A DNA stretch of 64,000 nt from Punica granatum (lineage: Eukaryota; Streptophyta; Magnoliopsida; Myrtales; Lythraceae): positions 21,002,001 through 21,066,000 of the forward strand of contig NC_045131.1 of the NCBI RefSeq assembly GCF_007655135.1, given 5' to 3'. Positions 25,001 through 37,289 of the stretch are shown here, piece by piece (position 1 is the first letter of the stretch; every line of letters begins with the position of its first letter). A program made the translations under genes and the position numbers. The notes under the pieces are model-generated. The model worked only from the letters and a program-made list of their open reading frames with translations. It did not search any database and had not been told where the DNA came from.

Positions 25001-27102
25001 TGAGGCTTCCTCTTCCCGTTTTGAGTCCGTTTTCGGCTTTCGTGTAATTTGCAATTTACATTATCGTCGTAATATCGCATGAAAATGTCTTTTCAAAACA
25101 AAGCATGCATGGATTCGGGTATCGATAACTCATTCGGGTCCATTCGGTTACGAGGGTAGTTTCGGTCATTGGACCAAATTATCCTCGATCCTTATGGAAT
25201 CGTCTTGGTCGTCGAGTCGCGAATCGTTTTCACAATTAATGCATTCGGCACAACCCTTAAGCATTAATTCCACAAACGGGTTAATCGGGACGCTCACATG
25301 ATTAAACCCACTTCACACTGATAAAGTTTACACGAATTGGCCATTAACTGATAACTCGGGTCGATGAGTTGTCAAATGACGTTGGTGCCCTTTTCAAACT
25401 TATCAATTTCAAAACCCGAAACGCGCGGTCCGATGTAGCATGGACGTCTGAAAAGAGCTTCTGTGTCTCAACTTGAATGTTTACCTGATTCCAGGTAGCT
25501 CAGGTCAGGATACAGAAGATCTTTCTAGATCACTTCCGGGCAGATCGACCGGTTCTTTGGCTTTTTCGGGGTTCTTGGACAACCCTGGACGATCCAGGGA
25601 TTTGGTTGACACCGGCTACAGGCCGAGGTGGCCCGCACTGCGATGTTTCCCCTTTTTTGAAAACAATTTTCAAATAAAGGGCAAAATCGTCTTTTCACAA
25701 TTCAGCGACACTCTCAGGGTTAGCATGACAGAAACACTACAGTACGGGATAAGAACGGGCTACTTGTTCAGGTGCAGGTTCATCTGCATAGCCTTTTCTT
25801 ATCTAACTGATGAGTTTCTGTCATCCTAACATAGACTCGGGTAACTAGAACGGTTATCTCTGTTAGAAAACATACAAAATGCTGATTAACCTTTCACTCG
25901 ACCTAACCAAACACTAGATAATGGTTAGGAGGAATTCTAGATTCCAAATCTAGAGTCAAAACACGAGTTTGGCTAATTCAGTGGAAATTCAGTGTCACAA
26001 TACAGAACAACTGTAAAAGTAATCCACACACACAAGATTTGACTCTCTTTGTCAAGTTCTCAAAACAAAGCCGAATGCTAAAACGTCGGCACGTGCTTGT
26101 TTGTCTAGGGTAGGATTTGCATGCCAAAATACCCCGGATTAACAACTTGTTAAAACACGTACACTCGATAATAACAAACACCTTGTCTGTTATCTACCTG
26201 CTGCGTGTTATCTTTCTGCACCTGTTTGCCATGCGGGTCAAACCTAATCCCTAGGCCGAATAATATTAGGGTTCAACGCCCTAATCATCGAGCACAGGGT
26301 CCAACACCCTAATCATCACTCACAGGGTCCAACGCTCTATTCAGTGAGAGCGTCCATTGAATTTCAATTCTTCGGTCTTTTCCCTAAACTCACGGTGAGT
26401 TAGAGTGGAATAATAACTGAACGCGAAACGACTGGAATTCGACCCTTTTGTAATTTATATTTATTATTTTCGAGAGCATTGTAAGGATTTTATTTTGTAC
26501 ATTTATTCTGTAAGAATTCCAGTCGGTGAGCGAACGGTCCGAGAGTCGAATTAATCGAATCGGTTTAATGCTTGCCCAGATACAAGTAAATCCAAGAACT
26601 CGCGGTTCTGGTTCACGCAGGGATTCAACCTCCATGGTTCGATGAACTGTAACGCAAGATTGTGAACCAACTCCCCGACATACGGGTTTACTTCTCTCTC
26701 GGCTTCTCAACCGATATCGTTTGGTTCACCGAATTTCCGGTGTCAAAACGTGCGAGCCGAGTGCAGCTTAATTCATGCGGTAAATCATAAAACATGCAAG
26801 CCCAGCAAACCAGAGTACCGAAAGGGCGTGCGGGATATAGGCCCGCACGTAACATGAACCCCCGAACACGGATTTTCCGATTCCGCACAGATCAATGCCT
26901 TAACAACAAACTAGGTGTTCCATACCCCTAGACCCGGGTAACTTATCCGCCCTCGACCTTCGGGTCGTAAAATGATAGGTGGCGACTCCTTCTCTCACGC
27001 GTGTCCGTCACGCGTCCCCCCCGGGAAGGTGGACACTCCCAAGCCGCGTTTGCTTAGGCGCGCGCATGCGTGCCCCGATGAGATGAAATTCGGGTGCGCA
27101 CA
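22098..27102 (+). mobile_element. 3' LTR of element BC (5,005 bp)
   Basis: Copy of the 5' LTR. Differences noted by eye include three one-base indels (in 'ccacggaaacag', 'ctccaccacac' and 'ccaagcaaaac') and about 45 substitutions. It ends GGGTGCGCACA and is followed by the target duplication GGGTT. TATA box at 23422-23427; no gene. Confidence 0.95.
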
Positions 27103-27107
27103 GGGTT
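27103..27107 (+). repeat. Target site duplication of BC, right copy
   Basis: GGGTT, identical to 9810-9814. Confidence 0.92.
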
Positions 27108-30100
27108 CATCTAGGGCTTGGCACGTTCGGGTCTGTCCTCGGACGTCTAGATCTGCCTCTTAGGAGTCCAACGAGCCCAACCTCGCACCGTGCCGTGGCC
27201 GGAGCAAGCGTGCCGACCCCGTTTTCCCCGACCTGCCACGGCTGCCTCCTCTCGGGTCCCTCAACCCGTAACGCCCAAGCCAAATCTTGCGACTCTCAAG
27301 GCCGCTCTCCCGACTCTTTTCCTCGTGCATCGAGGCTAGGTAACATCTCTTTACAACTTAGAGAAACTAGGATCCTTGATCTTTGCTTATATGAAACGTT
27401 TACATGGTTTAGAGAACCCGAATGCATGAAAGTTTGTTTTTTTTTTCTTTCGGATCCGTGATGCCATGCACTCCCATACAACGTATGCCCTTTATTCCCG
27501 TTTATATGTCCATGCCATGTATGTATGATGCTCGAGCTTGCGTGCCATGATGGGACACGGCTCGGATCCGAATGGGAGAGACCCCCTTGGCCACGGGTTG
27601 AGCCATAGGACTCACGGCCAAGTCTCTAGGGAGAGACCCGTGAGTCCCCTTGGCCCACCCGAGGCTAGGGCGGTCTCCCCCTTCCCGAAAAAGGTCGATT
27701 CCTATGTTTTTTTTTATCATTAATCGTATGTAACACATTAACATGACGGGAAATGTTCCGAATCGGGGCCGAAGAAAACTCTCCCGACTAGTGTGAGCCA
27801 TGAAAGCTCATGGCCCTCCTTGATGGAGTGTGGCGGAGAGCTTCCTTGGACCACACGAGTCCGAGAAGCATTCTTCCACCTCGAGACGGACTGGTTCCCG
27901 TGTTTTGTCCATTTCGCTATTATATCTCATGCGTGTGTATTTGTATGATTTTATGTGATTGTGGTCACGGCGGTATCGAGATGAGTAAAACACGTATTAT
28001 TAGCGTGCTTGGTGTATTATGCATGCAAGGACTAGCCCGAACCAACGTGGGATACCACCCGTGACCCAAGGTGGGTCAAGGAGGCCTCTCGGCCTAATCC
28101 TTCGGAGAGGGGCCGAGTGCTCCTTGACCCCTCCCGGGTCTAGGGTGGTCTCCTTCGTCGTTTCGCGTTCAATCCTTGGAATTGAGTGCATTCATATTCG
28201 TGTTCCGTCACTAGATGTGTGTTAATCTCATAATAGGCGAATGGATTTCGAACCATTACCCATTAAACCAATGATGCCAGTAACGTAAGGTCACCACCAC
28301 TGAATAATTCCACGAACGGGATAAACGGGACGCATCATCCGGCTAATTGGATCACTCGGACTAAATAATGGGGTGAATCAATCCTCAATTTGTAAACGCA
28401 TCGATGATTTACGGAACGGCGGGAATGCCCTTTTTCGTTAAAAAAGCTCACAATTTCAAAATACCGAGACACGTAACACGAATAGAACGGCGGGAGTAGA
28501 CGTCTAACGAGTGCTCGCGTGCTATGACTCGAGTCCGGGCCCGATTTGAGGCGGCTCGAGTCAAGACGCGTGAGTCCTTCTTAGACTTCTTCGTGTAACG
28601 CGATCTCCAATTTATACACGAACATTGCAATTTTATCATCCAAGGGCATAATCGTCATTCCGTGACTTACCGATACCCTAGGCTTTAGGGAGTTGGAAAC
28701 ACCTAGAACTATGAATGAGAAAGGACAACCCGTTCGGGTGCGATTTTCATTCGCGCGGCCCATTTCGTTCATTTTCGGTGTTTCTTTCTTCCTATCGTAG
28801 ATTCGGTGGGGAGCATTTTATTTCAGATACAAAACGCGAAAAACCAGATTAATCATACATTTGGCCTAATCAAACACTAGATAACGGATAGGCGGAATGA
28901 TAGATTCCAATCTAGGGTCAAAACACGAGTTTGGCTAAATCGGTGAAACTGTAGTGTCACCTCACTGAATAACAATCCTAAAACAAATCCATCCATGTAA
29001 CCGGCTTAGAACTCTATTCTAGTCCACCATCTATGTTTGCCTAGGTTAGATACATTGTTTGCCAACCAACCCCGGTTAATAACTGATTAAATCACGTACA
29101 TTCGGCCTAATATACAACTTGTCTGTATTCACCGATACTTATCAGTTTTCTTCTGTTTTGTTCTTGCATTTGCTGATTTGTCGCGATTCGGGCTCGAGCC
29201 CATAGGTTACGTGTTACACGGGGTCCAATGCCCCAAATCACCGAACACGAGGTCCAACGCCTCCTAATCCACCGAGCGCGTGCAACTCGAGTGCGGAATG
29301 GGATCTAGCCTCGGTTCACCGTCACACTCCGAATGCGGCCTATGTGGAAGGCAAATTTAGATTGGGCGCGTGAAACGGGTTTAGATATCACCCGGGAACT
29401 CGATCGGTCCATCGGATACAGTGAGAACCAACCGGCTCTCTTGCAAACCGTTGGATCGATCGGACCCGACCCCCGGCTCTTTGAGCCCGCGTCACCTTAA
29501 TTTGTTTATCGGTCATTCAAAACACACGGTGAGTCGGAGCGGAATATTGGCCCAATGCAAACCGGTCGTGATCCATTTACTTATTCAGTTACACTTTGTA
29601 ATTATTCGAGAGAACATTGTGAGGATTTTATTTGTATATTCATTCATTTGTAAGGATCCCCGATCGGTGAGCGAGAGGTTCGAGTGCCGGATCGGTTAAG
29701 TTGGTCTATTGCCACCAAAGGATGAGTAAGCTCGGATACTCGTGGTTTTGGTTCTCGCAAGGATTCGACCATCGCAGTTCGATGAACTGTAACGCTAAGA
29801 TAGTGAACCGACTCCTCGATGCATAAGCCTACTCATCTTTCGAACTCTCGGCCCAACTTGACCAATTCATCGGATTTACGGTGTCAAAACGGGCGAGTCG
29901 AGTGCAACTCTAAATCACGCGGTAAATGAACAGAATGGCAGGCCTAGCAAGCTAGGGTACCGAAAGGGCGTGCGGGATATAAGCCCGCATATAATAGAAC
30001 CCCCGAATTCGGAATTTTCGGTTCCATACAACCATTGCCTTAGCATTTAGGTGTACCCCATACCCCTAGACCCGGGTAACTTGCCGGTCCTCGACCTTCG

Positions 30101-30235
30101 GGTTGTAAAATGGCAAGTGGCGACTCCTTCTCAGGTGCGTCCGTCGCGCGTCCCCGGGAAGGTGGACACTCCCAAGCCGCGTTGCATAGGCTTCGCGCAT
30201 GCGTGCCCCGAGGAGATTAAATTCTGGTGCGCACA
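27108..30235 (+). mobile_element. Solo LTR S, right part (3,128 bp)
   Basis: Continuation of S after the nested BC element. It ends TTCTGGTGCGCACA at 30235, followed by ACGTC and minus-strand gag of H. It aligns throughout with H's LTR (32817-35990, minus), for example the hairpin-rich part 27560-28170, and with the G remnant 45677-46944. No gene was found; the short open frames are not supported. Confidence 0.87.
27585..27650 (+). other. Cluster of hairpins in LTR S
   Basis: CTTGGCC pairs with GGCCAAG around a loop holding GTTGAG/CTCA, and GTCTCT pairs with AGAGAC just after. A third hairpin, CTCGGCC...GGCCGAG, is at 28088-28117. These stand where LTR A has its conserved hairpin. Confidence 0.5.
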
Positions 30236-30395
30236 ACGTCGGGGGCCAGAGATGTGTTGAAGGGGAGCCCGAATATGCCGGGAGTATGCCTGCAGGAGTC
30301 GGAGGCGGCGGAGCGTGTGTCAGGGGCGGTTGAGAATGAACCGGGACCGACGGATTGACTTCTTCAGAGATATCTACTCGGTCCTCTTCCGCCAT
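30236..30395 (-). pseudogene. gag: gag of element H, N-terminal part
   Basis: The minus-strand frame starts at the ATG at 30395-30393 (MAEEDRVDISEEV) and continues through a proline-rich stretch (PPPPTPAGILPAYSG) to 30241, where the LTR of S begins after the target duplication. The frame extends upstream past this ATG, so the start is chosen because ORF1 ends about 300 bp earlier and the N-terminus looks like other Tat/Ogre Gag starts. The remaining gag lies 22 kb away at 7977, in the same frame once S and one target copy are removed. Confidence 0.75.
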
Positions 30396-30710
30396 CCTGA
30401 GACGCTGATGAGTCGGGTATCGGTGCGACGCCAGTTGCGATTTGCCTAGATTCCATGAATGTGTAAGGGCAACGTCGACATTTTGAAATGATAAGTACGG
30501 AATAAATAAAGGGACAAAATGTATGAGATGCATGAGTTTTCAAAATGCTAATGTCATTACATTGATTTGATTCGAGTTCCATAGTTTTACAAAATACAAC
30601 GCACGAAAGAAAAGGAACATAAACGTAAAGCCGACATCCCTTTGCGCTCGGTGGCCGTTTGAGAGCGGCGTAGGTCCGAGCGAGGGCAAAAACGGGCGTG
30701 TCCACTAATC
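30396..30710 (-). other. Spacer between ORF1 and gag of H
   Basis: About 315 bp, AT-richer than its surroundings, with no coding signal. A separate untranslated spacer between an upstream ORF1 and gag is typical of Ogre-like elements. Confidence 0.6.
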
Positions 30711-32209
30711 CTAGGGGTGGGAGATCTCGCGCACCCTTGCACGCACTCGGTCTAACTTCGCGCTCAAACGGGCCATCTCCCTGTCTAAATGTGCGACTCG
30801 AGCGCGTGCTCGAGCCAACTCTGTCTGAAGCTCCCTGTAGTCCGCGACCTCCGCGTGAGAGTCAACAAGCTCGCAACGGAGCCTATCTCGTTCCTCCCTG
30901 ATGGCCCGTAGCTCTGCGCGCATAGCCGCTTGGGTGGAGCTTTCGGCTTCGGGAGCGGGGGTAGGTGTAGCTCGGGGAGTCGGGATGGTCTGGGATCGTT
31001 GTGGCGACGTCGATCCTTTTGAATAGAACTGGGCCACGTATGCTGATGTGGCGGAGAGTGCTCGCTCTTCGTCGGTGGGGTGCTCGGGGAAGTACAGACG
31101 CTGTATGGTGCTAGCGTCCCGTTGACGATGGATCTCCCGGATTTGCAGGAATCTTGCAGGGGCCGTCGATGTAGAGTCGGCCCACTGGATGCGGTAGGTA
31201 GGCGGTTCGCCTCGGCGGGAATGTCCTGTAAGCCGCCGAGTTGTTTGATTACCCAGCCGGGAAATACGAGCGTGCTCCCCAAGTGGCTAAGAAGAGGGAC
31301 TCCCACGATTCCGGGACATCCTGTGATCATGGGGCCGCCGGGATTCCATCGAGCGACCCATAGGAACCGTGCAGGTGTCAACTCGTGCCAAAAGTGCCTC
31401 CATTCCGAGAAGCTGTGCTCGGGAGGTGGGATGACCGGTACCAGGCGCTCGATCAGTGAACGCTCGTCCGCGATGTAGGAGAAAGGGTGCGATGAGCAGA
31501 AGGGGTGGACGTGCGCGAAGAGCCAAATCTGTAGTAGGTGCGGGGATCCTCTCATCCTGCCGCGCCAAACCTCTCTAACATAGTCTAGAGACCGGACGGT
31601 CTCGGCTAATAAAGCCTCCACATAACTATGGCCTCCCACTGCTTGGAGGACGACTTAGGCTATAGCCCCGTCAATGAGGTTCGGCGAGTACGGGAACAGG
31701 AGGGTGCCGAAGATCAAGAGCAGGAATCCGTGACACGCGTCGCGCTGGTAGGACGCCGTCGAAGGTGTCAACGCACGGAGAAGCGTCCAGTCGGAGAGCC
31801 ATGTGATCCTGATGCCGTGGTCCCATCCTTAATGAAGCTCTTGGTGGACATTTTGGGTAGGTATGCCAAGGAGGTTGGAGAGTTGATTCCGAATTATTGC
31901 GAATGGGTTGGGCACAATGATGCCTTGGGTCGTAGACGTGGGCCTCTGGATGAGCGCCATATACTCCTCGATCGTGGGTGCCAATTCTGTTCCCTGAAAG
32001 TTGAACACTGCATGTTCGGGGTCCCAAAATTCGATGGCGGTCCTCAAGAAGATCCAGTCCACCGGAGTTTCCGTGAACATAACCATATCTTCGATGATGC
32101 CCTGAATGAAGGCGCGATCCACCGGTCGGAGAGTCCTCCAAATGCGCATGATATCTTGTCTTGGTGGTGTGATTGCCTCGAGCCTGAGACCGGGAGCCAG
32201 GCGGTCCAT
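30711..32209 (-). pseudogene. ORF1 of element H: extra ORF upstream of gag, decayed
   Basis: The reading starts at the ATG at 32209 (MDRLAPGLRLEAITPP), four codons after an in-frame stop, and ends at TAG 30711. About 500 codons. The N-terminal two thirds (WRTLRPVDRAFIQG, AIEFWDPEHAVFNF, ELAPTIEEYMALI, PFCSSHPFSYIADERSLI, WVARWNPGGPMITGC, LVFPGWVIKQLGGLQDIP) resemble a plant domain of unknown function found in many eudicot retroelement ORFs, which I recall as DUF7745-like and related to the plant mobile domain. The C-terminus (30930-30720) is a heptad-rich coiled coil. Damage: TAA at 31831-31829, TAA at 31657-31655, and a frameshift near 31195. Known Ogre elements carry an ORF1 here; its job is unknown. 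Confidence 0.78.
30720..30930 (-). other. Coiled-coil segment of ORF1
   Basis: ELRAIREERDRLRCELVDS, ELQTELARARARVAHLDRE and LSAKLDRVRARVREI show heptads of L, A and V with dense R and E over about 70 residues. It suggests self-association; this is inferred from sequence only. Confidence 0.7.
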
Positions 32210-32816
32210 CCTTACCTAAATGGAGGAGATGTAGGCTTAACGCTTTAAGGATCAAACCAATGTAATGTCCTAAGTCGTTTTTGAAAATAATGCATGCAGT
32301 GCGGAAAGATAAACTATCACGTTCTTTACAGTATACATCACTCTTTCTTACAGAAAAACAACAAAAGGCCCGTCCTAAAGGAAAACTACTGGCCGATTCA
32401 ATGACTCGACTTTTGGGTCGGTTGACGGCATGAAGGCAAAGATTGGTCCAGCATGACGGCCTCTGTGTATGCATGGTTTTCGGTGCTATTGGGAGAACCA
32501 CTAACTAGGGATGGGGGCTCCCGATACAAGGGTGTGAATTCCTTGAAATCGAGCTAGGATCTTTGGGGGCCGATTCGGTGGCATAGCCGACTCGATCCGT
32601 TCCCTTACTCAGAACCTCTGACTAACCTAACTTCCTATTTTGGTGCCTGTGGGATTTTGGACAAGGTACCTAAGAACCCGTTAGAATGATACGATGCAAG
32701 TGCGTGAAATAAATGTGCTCAACAAAAACGTACGAAAAGCGATAAATAAACATGCAAGCAAGCAAGCGGATTTGAGCCCGAACCCACTAAGTATGTCCCC
32801 AGTGGAGTCGCCAAGC
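32210..32816 (-). other. Leader of element H with primer-binding site
   Basis: About 600 bp between the 5' LTR and ORF1. It is homologous to the leaders of EF (59650-60227, same strand) and BC (14819-15400, other strand). No ORF. The primer-binding site is at 32813-32796. Confidence 0.75.
32796..32813 (-). promoter_or_regulatory. Primer-binding site of H
   Basis: On the minus strand TGGCGACTCCACTGGGGA, three bases after the LTR end. Confidence 0.85.
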
Positions 32817-35800
32817 TGTGCGCACCCGAATTTAATCTCGTCGGGGCACGCATGCGCGAGGCCTATGCAACGCGGCTTGGGAGTATCCACCTTCCCGAGG
32901 ACGCGTGACAGACGCGCGTGAGAAGGAGTCGCCACTTGCCATTTTATGACCCGAAGGTCGAGGGCCGGCAAGTTACCCGGGTCTAGGGGTACAAGGTACA
33001 CCTACTACTAAGGCAATAGTCGTACGGAACCGAAAATTCCGATTTCGGGGGTTCTATTACGTGCGGGCCTATATCCCGTATGTCCTTTCGGTACTCTAGC
33101 TTGCTAGGCTTGTCGTTTTGTTTATTTACCGCATGATTTAGAGTTGCACTCGATTCGCCCGTTTTGACACTGTAAAATCGATGAATTGATTGAGTTGGGC
33201 TAAGAACCCGAAAGGTGAGTAGGCTTGTGTGTCGAGGGATCGGTTCACTATCTTATCGTTACAGTTCATCGGACCATGGCGGTCGATTCCCTGCGCGAAC
33301 CGAGACCACGATTATTCAAGCTTACTCATCCTTCGGTGATGATAGACCAACTTAACCAATTCGACACTCAGACCTCTCGCTTGCCGATCGGGGATCCTTA
33401 CAAATGGTGAACATACAAATAAAAATCTCACAATGTTCTCTTGAATAATTACAAAGTATAACTGAATAAGGAAATGGATCCCAATCGGTTTACGTTGGGC
33501 CAATATTCCGCTTCGACTCACCGTGTATTTTGAATAGTCGATAAATAAATTAAGGCAGCGCGGGCTCAAAGAGTCGGGGGTCGGGTCCAATCGAACCGAC
33601 GGTTTGCAGGAGAACTGATTAGTTCTCACTGTAATCGTTGGACCGATCGAGCTCCCTGACGATATCTAAACACGTTTCACACATCCAGTCCAAATTGCCT
33701 TCCACATAGGCCATGTTTGGAGTGTGATGGTGACTCGAGGCTAGATCCCATTCCGCACTCGAGTTGCACGCGCTCAGTGAGTTAGGAGGCGTTGGACCTC
33801 GTGTTCGGTGATTTGGGGCGTTGGACCCCGTGCAATATGTAACCTATGGGCTCGGACCCGAACCACAACAAATTAGCAAAAGCAAATGGAAAATAGAAGA
33901 AAATTGATAAAACTAATGAAAAACGGACAATAACTGACAAATATAGGTAAATACAGACAAGTTTTATATTAAGTCGAATGTACGTGATTTAATCAGTTAT
34001 TAACCAGGGTTGATTAGCAAACAATGTATCTAACCTAGGCAAACATAGATGGCGGACTAGAATAGGTATCTAGGCCAATTACATGTGTGAGTTTGTTTTA
34101 GAATTCTTATTTAGTGAGATGACACTGCGGTTTCACCGAATTAGCCAAGCTCATGTTTTTGACTCTAGATTGGAATCTAGCGTTTCACCTGTCCATTGTC
34201 TAATGTTTGTTTAAGTCAAGTGCATGATCAATTCGGTTGTTCGCATTTTGTTATTGAAACAAAATGTCCACCACCGAATCTACGATAGGAAGATAGAAAC
34301 ACCGAAAGTGAATGGAATGGGCCGTGCAAATGAATCTCGCACCCATGCGGGTTGCCCTTTCTCGCCCATAGATCGAGGTGTTTCCAACTCCCTAACACCT
34401 AGGATATCGGTGGGTCTCGGAATGACGATTATGCCCTTGGATAATAAAACGTGTGATGTTCATGTGCAAATTGAGGATCGTGCGACACGAAGAAGTCTAA
34501 GGAGGTCTCGCGCGTCTCGACTCGAGCCGCCTCAAATTGGGCCCGGACTCGAGTCGTAACACGCGAGTACTTGCTAGACATCGATTATATTCGTGTTACA
34601 CATCTCAGTGCTTTGAAATTGTGAGCTTTTTAGGGAAAATGGCATTCTCGCCGTTCCATGAACCATCGATGCGTTTACGAATTAATAGTCCATTTATCCA
34701 ATTATTTAGTCCAGGCAGCTTAGTTAATCGAATAGCACGTCCCACTTTCCCTATTCATGAAATTATTTGGTGGTTACCAATTTGTATCATAATTATGGGT
34801 TTGATGAGTGATTATCCGAAACTAACATGACTAATAAATAGTTAATGCATGATCAACAATTAAACGAAAAGTATAATTACAAACAACTCTAAGAACCGAC
34901 TTCCAAGCGGAGGAAGAGGCCGGCCTAGACTTGAGGATAGCCACGGGACACTCGACCACATCCCGAGGGAAATAACCGAATGTTTCCTTAGCTCGACCCC
35001 GAATCTTGAGTGGTCTCTCACGCTGATTTCAATCGTTTCTTACATACTTCATACACCATAGATGTCAATGATGCGGATATTCAATAAAGCGACGCCGTCA
35101 TGACTTCGGGTGCGCGAACAAACACATGGACCATACACAAGCATTATGTTTAAGGGAAACGATAAAAACGGCGTCAACCCATATGATAACAAATCGAAGA
35201 GAAGAAGAAACAAATCATGGGAAATATCCGGAATCACGGGATAAGAGGTCCACGACTTCGGGTGGGCCAAGGAGCCTCTTGGCCCTCTTCCGTGGAAGAT
35301 AACCGGGGGTCCTTCTTGGTGCAACCGAGGTCATGAGGCCTCTCTTCCCTAAATTTCGGCCATTTCCCATCGTGCCGACATATTTTATTCACGGTTAAAG
35401 GCAAGTGTAGGGAGCAACGGACTTCGGGGTGAAAGAACTCCCGGTGCGTCCATGAGGGACAAGGGAACTCTCAGCCATCCCTTCGGGAGGAATGGCCGTG
35501 AGTTCCTTGACCCCTACGGACCACGAGGGGCTCTCCAACCTCGAACTAGGTCGTCTCCCATTATGGCATGCACGTTCATGCAATGTTTGGACGTAGCAAA
35601 GAAAGTAAAAGTACGTAACGATGCATGGGAGTGCATGGGAGGCGCGGATCCGAAAGAAAAATAACAACTTTCATGCATTCGGGCTCTTTAAATTGCACTA
35701 ACACTTCATAACAACAAACATAGAGGATCCTAACTTCTCTAAGTTGTAGAGGGATGTTACCTAGCCTCGATGCACGAGGGAAAGAGTCGGGGAAGTGGCC

Positions 35801-36522
35801 TTGAGAGTCGCAAGACTCGGCTGGATGCTACGGGTGACAGGTACCCGTAAGCAACGACCGTGACAGCTTGGGAAGATCGAGCTCGGCACGCTATCTCCGA
35901 CCACGGCACGATGCAAGATCAGGCTCCTTGGACTCCTAAGAGACAGATCTAGGTGTTCGTGGACGGTCTCGAACTTGCCAAACCCTGGACAAGCTCGAAA
36001 TAGTGAAAGAAAGTTCGGTAAAGAAAAGGGGACCCGGTAAGGAAGAAACGGGTGGAACGGTGGTTGTGCACGGTGGATCGGCCCTCGGACCGTGACCACC
36101 TCTTCACGGGAGAGGGTGAGGGTTGTGAGGAACCCTTTGAACGTGATGGCACGACTCGCCAAAGTGGTGGAGTGCAAATGGCACACGTAGAGGTCCGGTG
36201 TGCCCTCGGTAACGGTCTCGGGACCCGATTGTTCGCACGGCTGAAACGTGATGATGGAGGCTTCCAATGAAAAATCTAAGCCCGGAAATGGACTTAGGAG
36301 GTGGGAAATATGTGGGCTAGGAAGTTTGGTGATTTTTGGCTTAAGTCGGGTCAGGTGGTTACCGGAATACAGGGTGGTTTTTCAGTGATTTTGGCCGATT
36401 CCGGCCTTGGGACGGGCTGTGCGAGGATGAGGGCAAGGGCTGGAGGTTGAGAGCTTTTTAGAGAGAAGTTGGCTTGAGAGAGAATGAAGTTGAAGAAGTG
36501 ATTAAACTTAATGGTGCAAGGG

Positions 36523-36528
36523 ATTATA
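36523..36528 (-). promoter_or_regulatory. TATA box of H's 5' LTR
   Basis: TATAAT on the minus strand, at the same place as in S. Confidence 0.5.
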
Positions 36529-36971
36529 AAGGGGAGCTTAATGAAACAATTAGGGAAAGTTAAGTGTGTTTAGGAGGCCTAAGTGTGGGCTGCCGAAAAT
36601 ATCAAGGAGATTAGGGTGGGGTTTGCGAGTGGAAGGTTGATGGGAGTTGATGGGAATTGATGGAAAGATGGGAGTTGATGTGAAGAAGTGTAAGGGATAT
36701 TTGAGTTGTGTGGAGGGGGGGAGTTCTTGGGTTTGAGCCGCCGGCCATGAGGATCCAGCCGTGGCTAGATGCGGCCAAGCCGCGGCTTAGGTTTGGAGCC
36801 GAGGCTTAGGGTTTGAGCCGTGGCTTGGTGGCTTGGCTTGGCTGAGCTGTGGGTCCCATTCTACTAAGAGAAAAGTCGGGAAAAGCTTGAAACTTGATTG
36901 AGCGCGCGTCCGATCTCCGATGTCCGATTAATTAATAGATTTGGAATGCTTGAACGAAGAGAATTTGAATG

Positions 36972-36976
36972 AGCCT
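36972..36976 (+). repeat. Target site duplication of D, left copy
   Basis: AGCCT immediately before TGTACGGACCCG; the same AGCCT is at 44821-44825 immediately after GGGGTGCTGACA. Confidence 0.85.
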
Positions 36977-37289
36977 TGTACGGACCCGAATGTGGACTCT
37001 CGTCGGGGCCCGCATTGCGCGCTTTTGGATCGCGCGGCTTGGGGGTGTCCACCTTCCTGTGGGGACGCGTGACGGACACGCGTGAGAGAAGGAGTCGCCA
37101 CTTATCATTTTACGACCCGAAGGTCGAGGGCGGATAAGTTACCCGGGTCTAGGGGTATGGAACACCTAGTTGTTGTTAAGGCATTGGTCTGTGCGGAACC
37201 GGAAAGTCCGTGTTCGAGGGTTCATGTTACGTGCGGGCCTATATCCCGCACGCCCTTTCGGTACTCTGGTTTGCTAGGCTTGCATGTTT

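Larger units (their letters stand above)
9815..27102 (+). mobile_element. Element BC: complete non-autonomous LTR retrotransposon (17,288 bp)
   Basis: The element has all terminal landmarks: 5' LTR 9815-14818, primer-binding site 14822-14839, internal region 14819-22097, polypurine tract 22084-22097, 3' LTR 22098-27102 and 5-bp target duplications GGGTT. A read of six frames shows no gag, protease, reverse transcriptase or integrase similarity in the 7.3-kb internal region. That fits the class of large retrotransposon derivatives moved by proteins of a related element. The landmarks match H, EF and A, so the helper is probably a Tat/Ogre relative. By eye the two LTRs differ at about 45 to 50 of 5,004 sites, mostly C/T or G/A, which suggests a young insertion. 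It lies inside solo LTR S. Confidence 0.95.
32817..36976 (-). mobile_element. 5' LTR of element H, 3' portion (4,160 bp)
   Basis: On the minus strand this part ends with GGGTGCGCACA at 32817, next to the primer-binding site. It aligns with S along its length. A TATA box (minus, 36528-36523, in 'cctttataatccc') and a CT-rich start region follow in LTR order. It is broken at 36976 by D; the remaining 851 bp of the LTR are at 44826-45676. Short open frames (for example 34537-34830 and 35761-36267) have no counterpart in other LTR copies and are not called as genes. Confidence 0.87.

Noticed and set aside
34537..34830. 97-residue plus-strand frame in H's LTR
   Set aside because: Runs against the LTR direction and has no recognisable domain.
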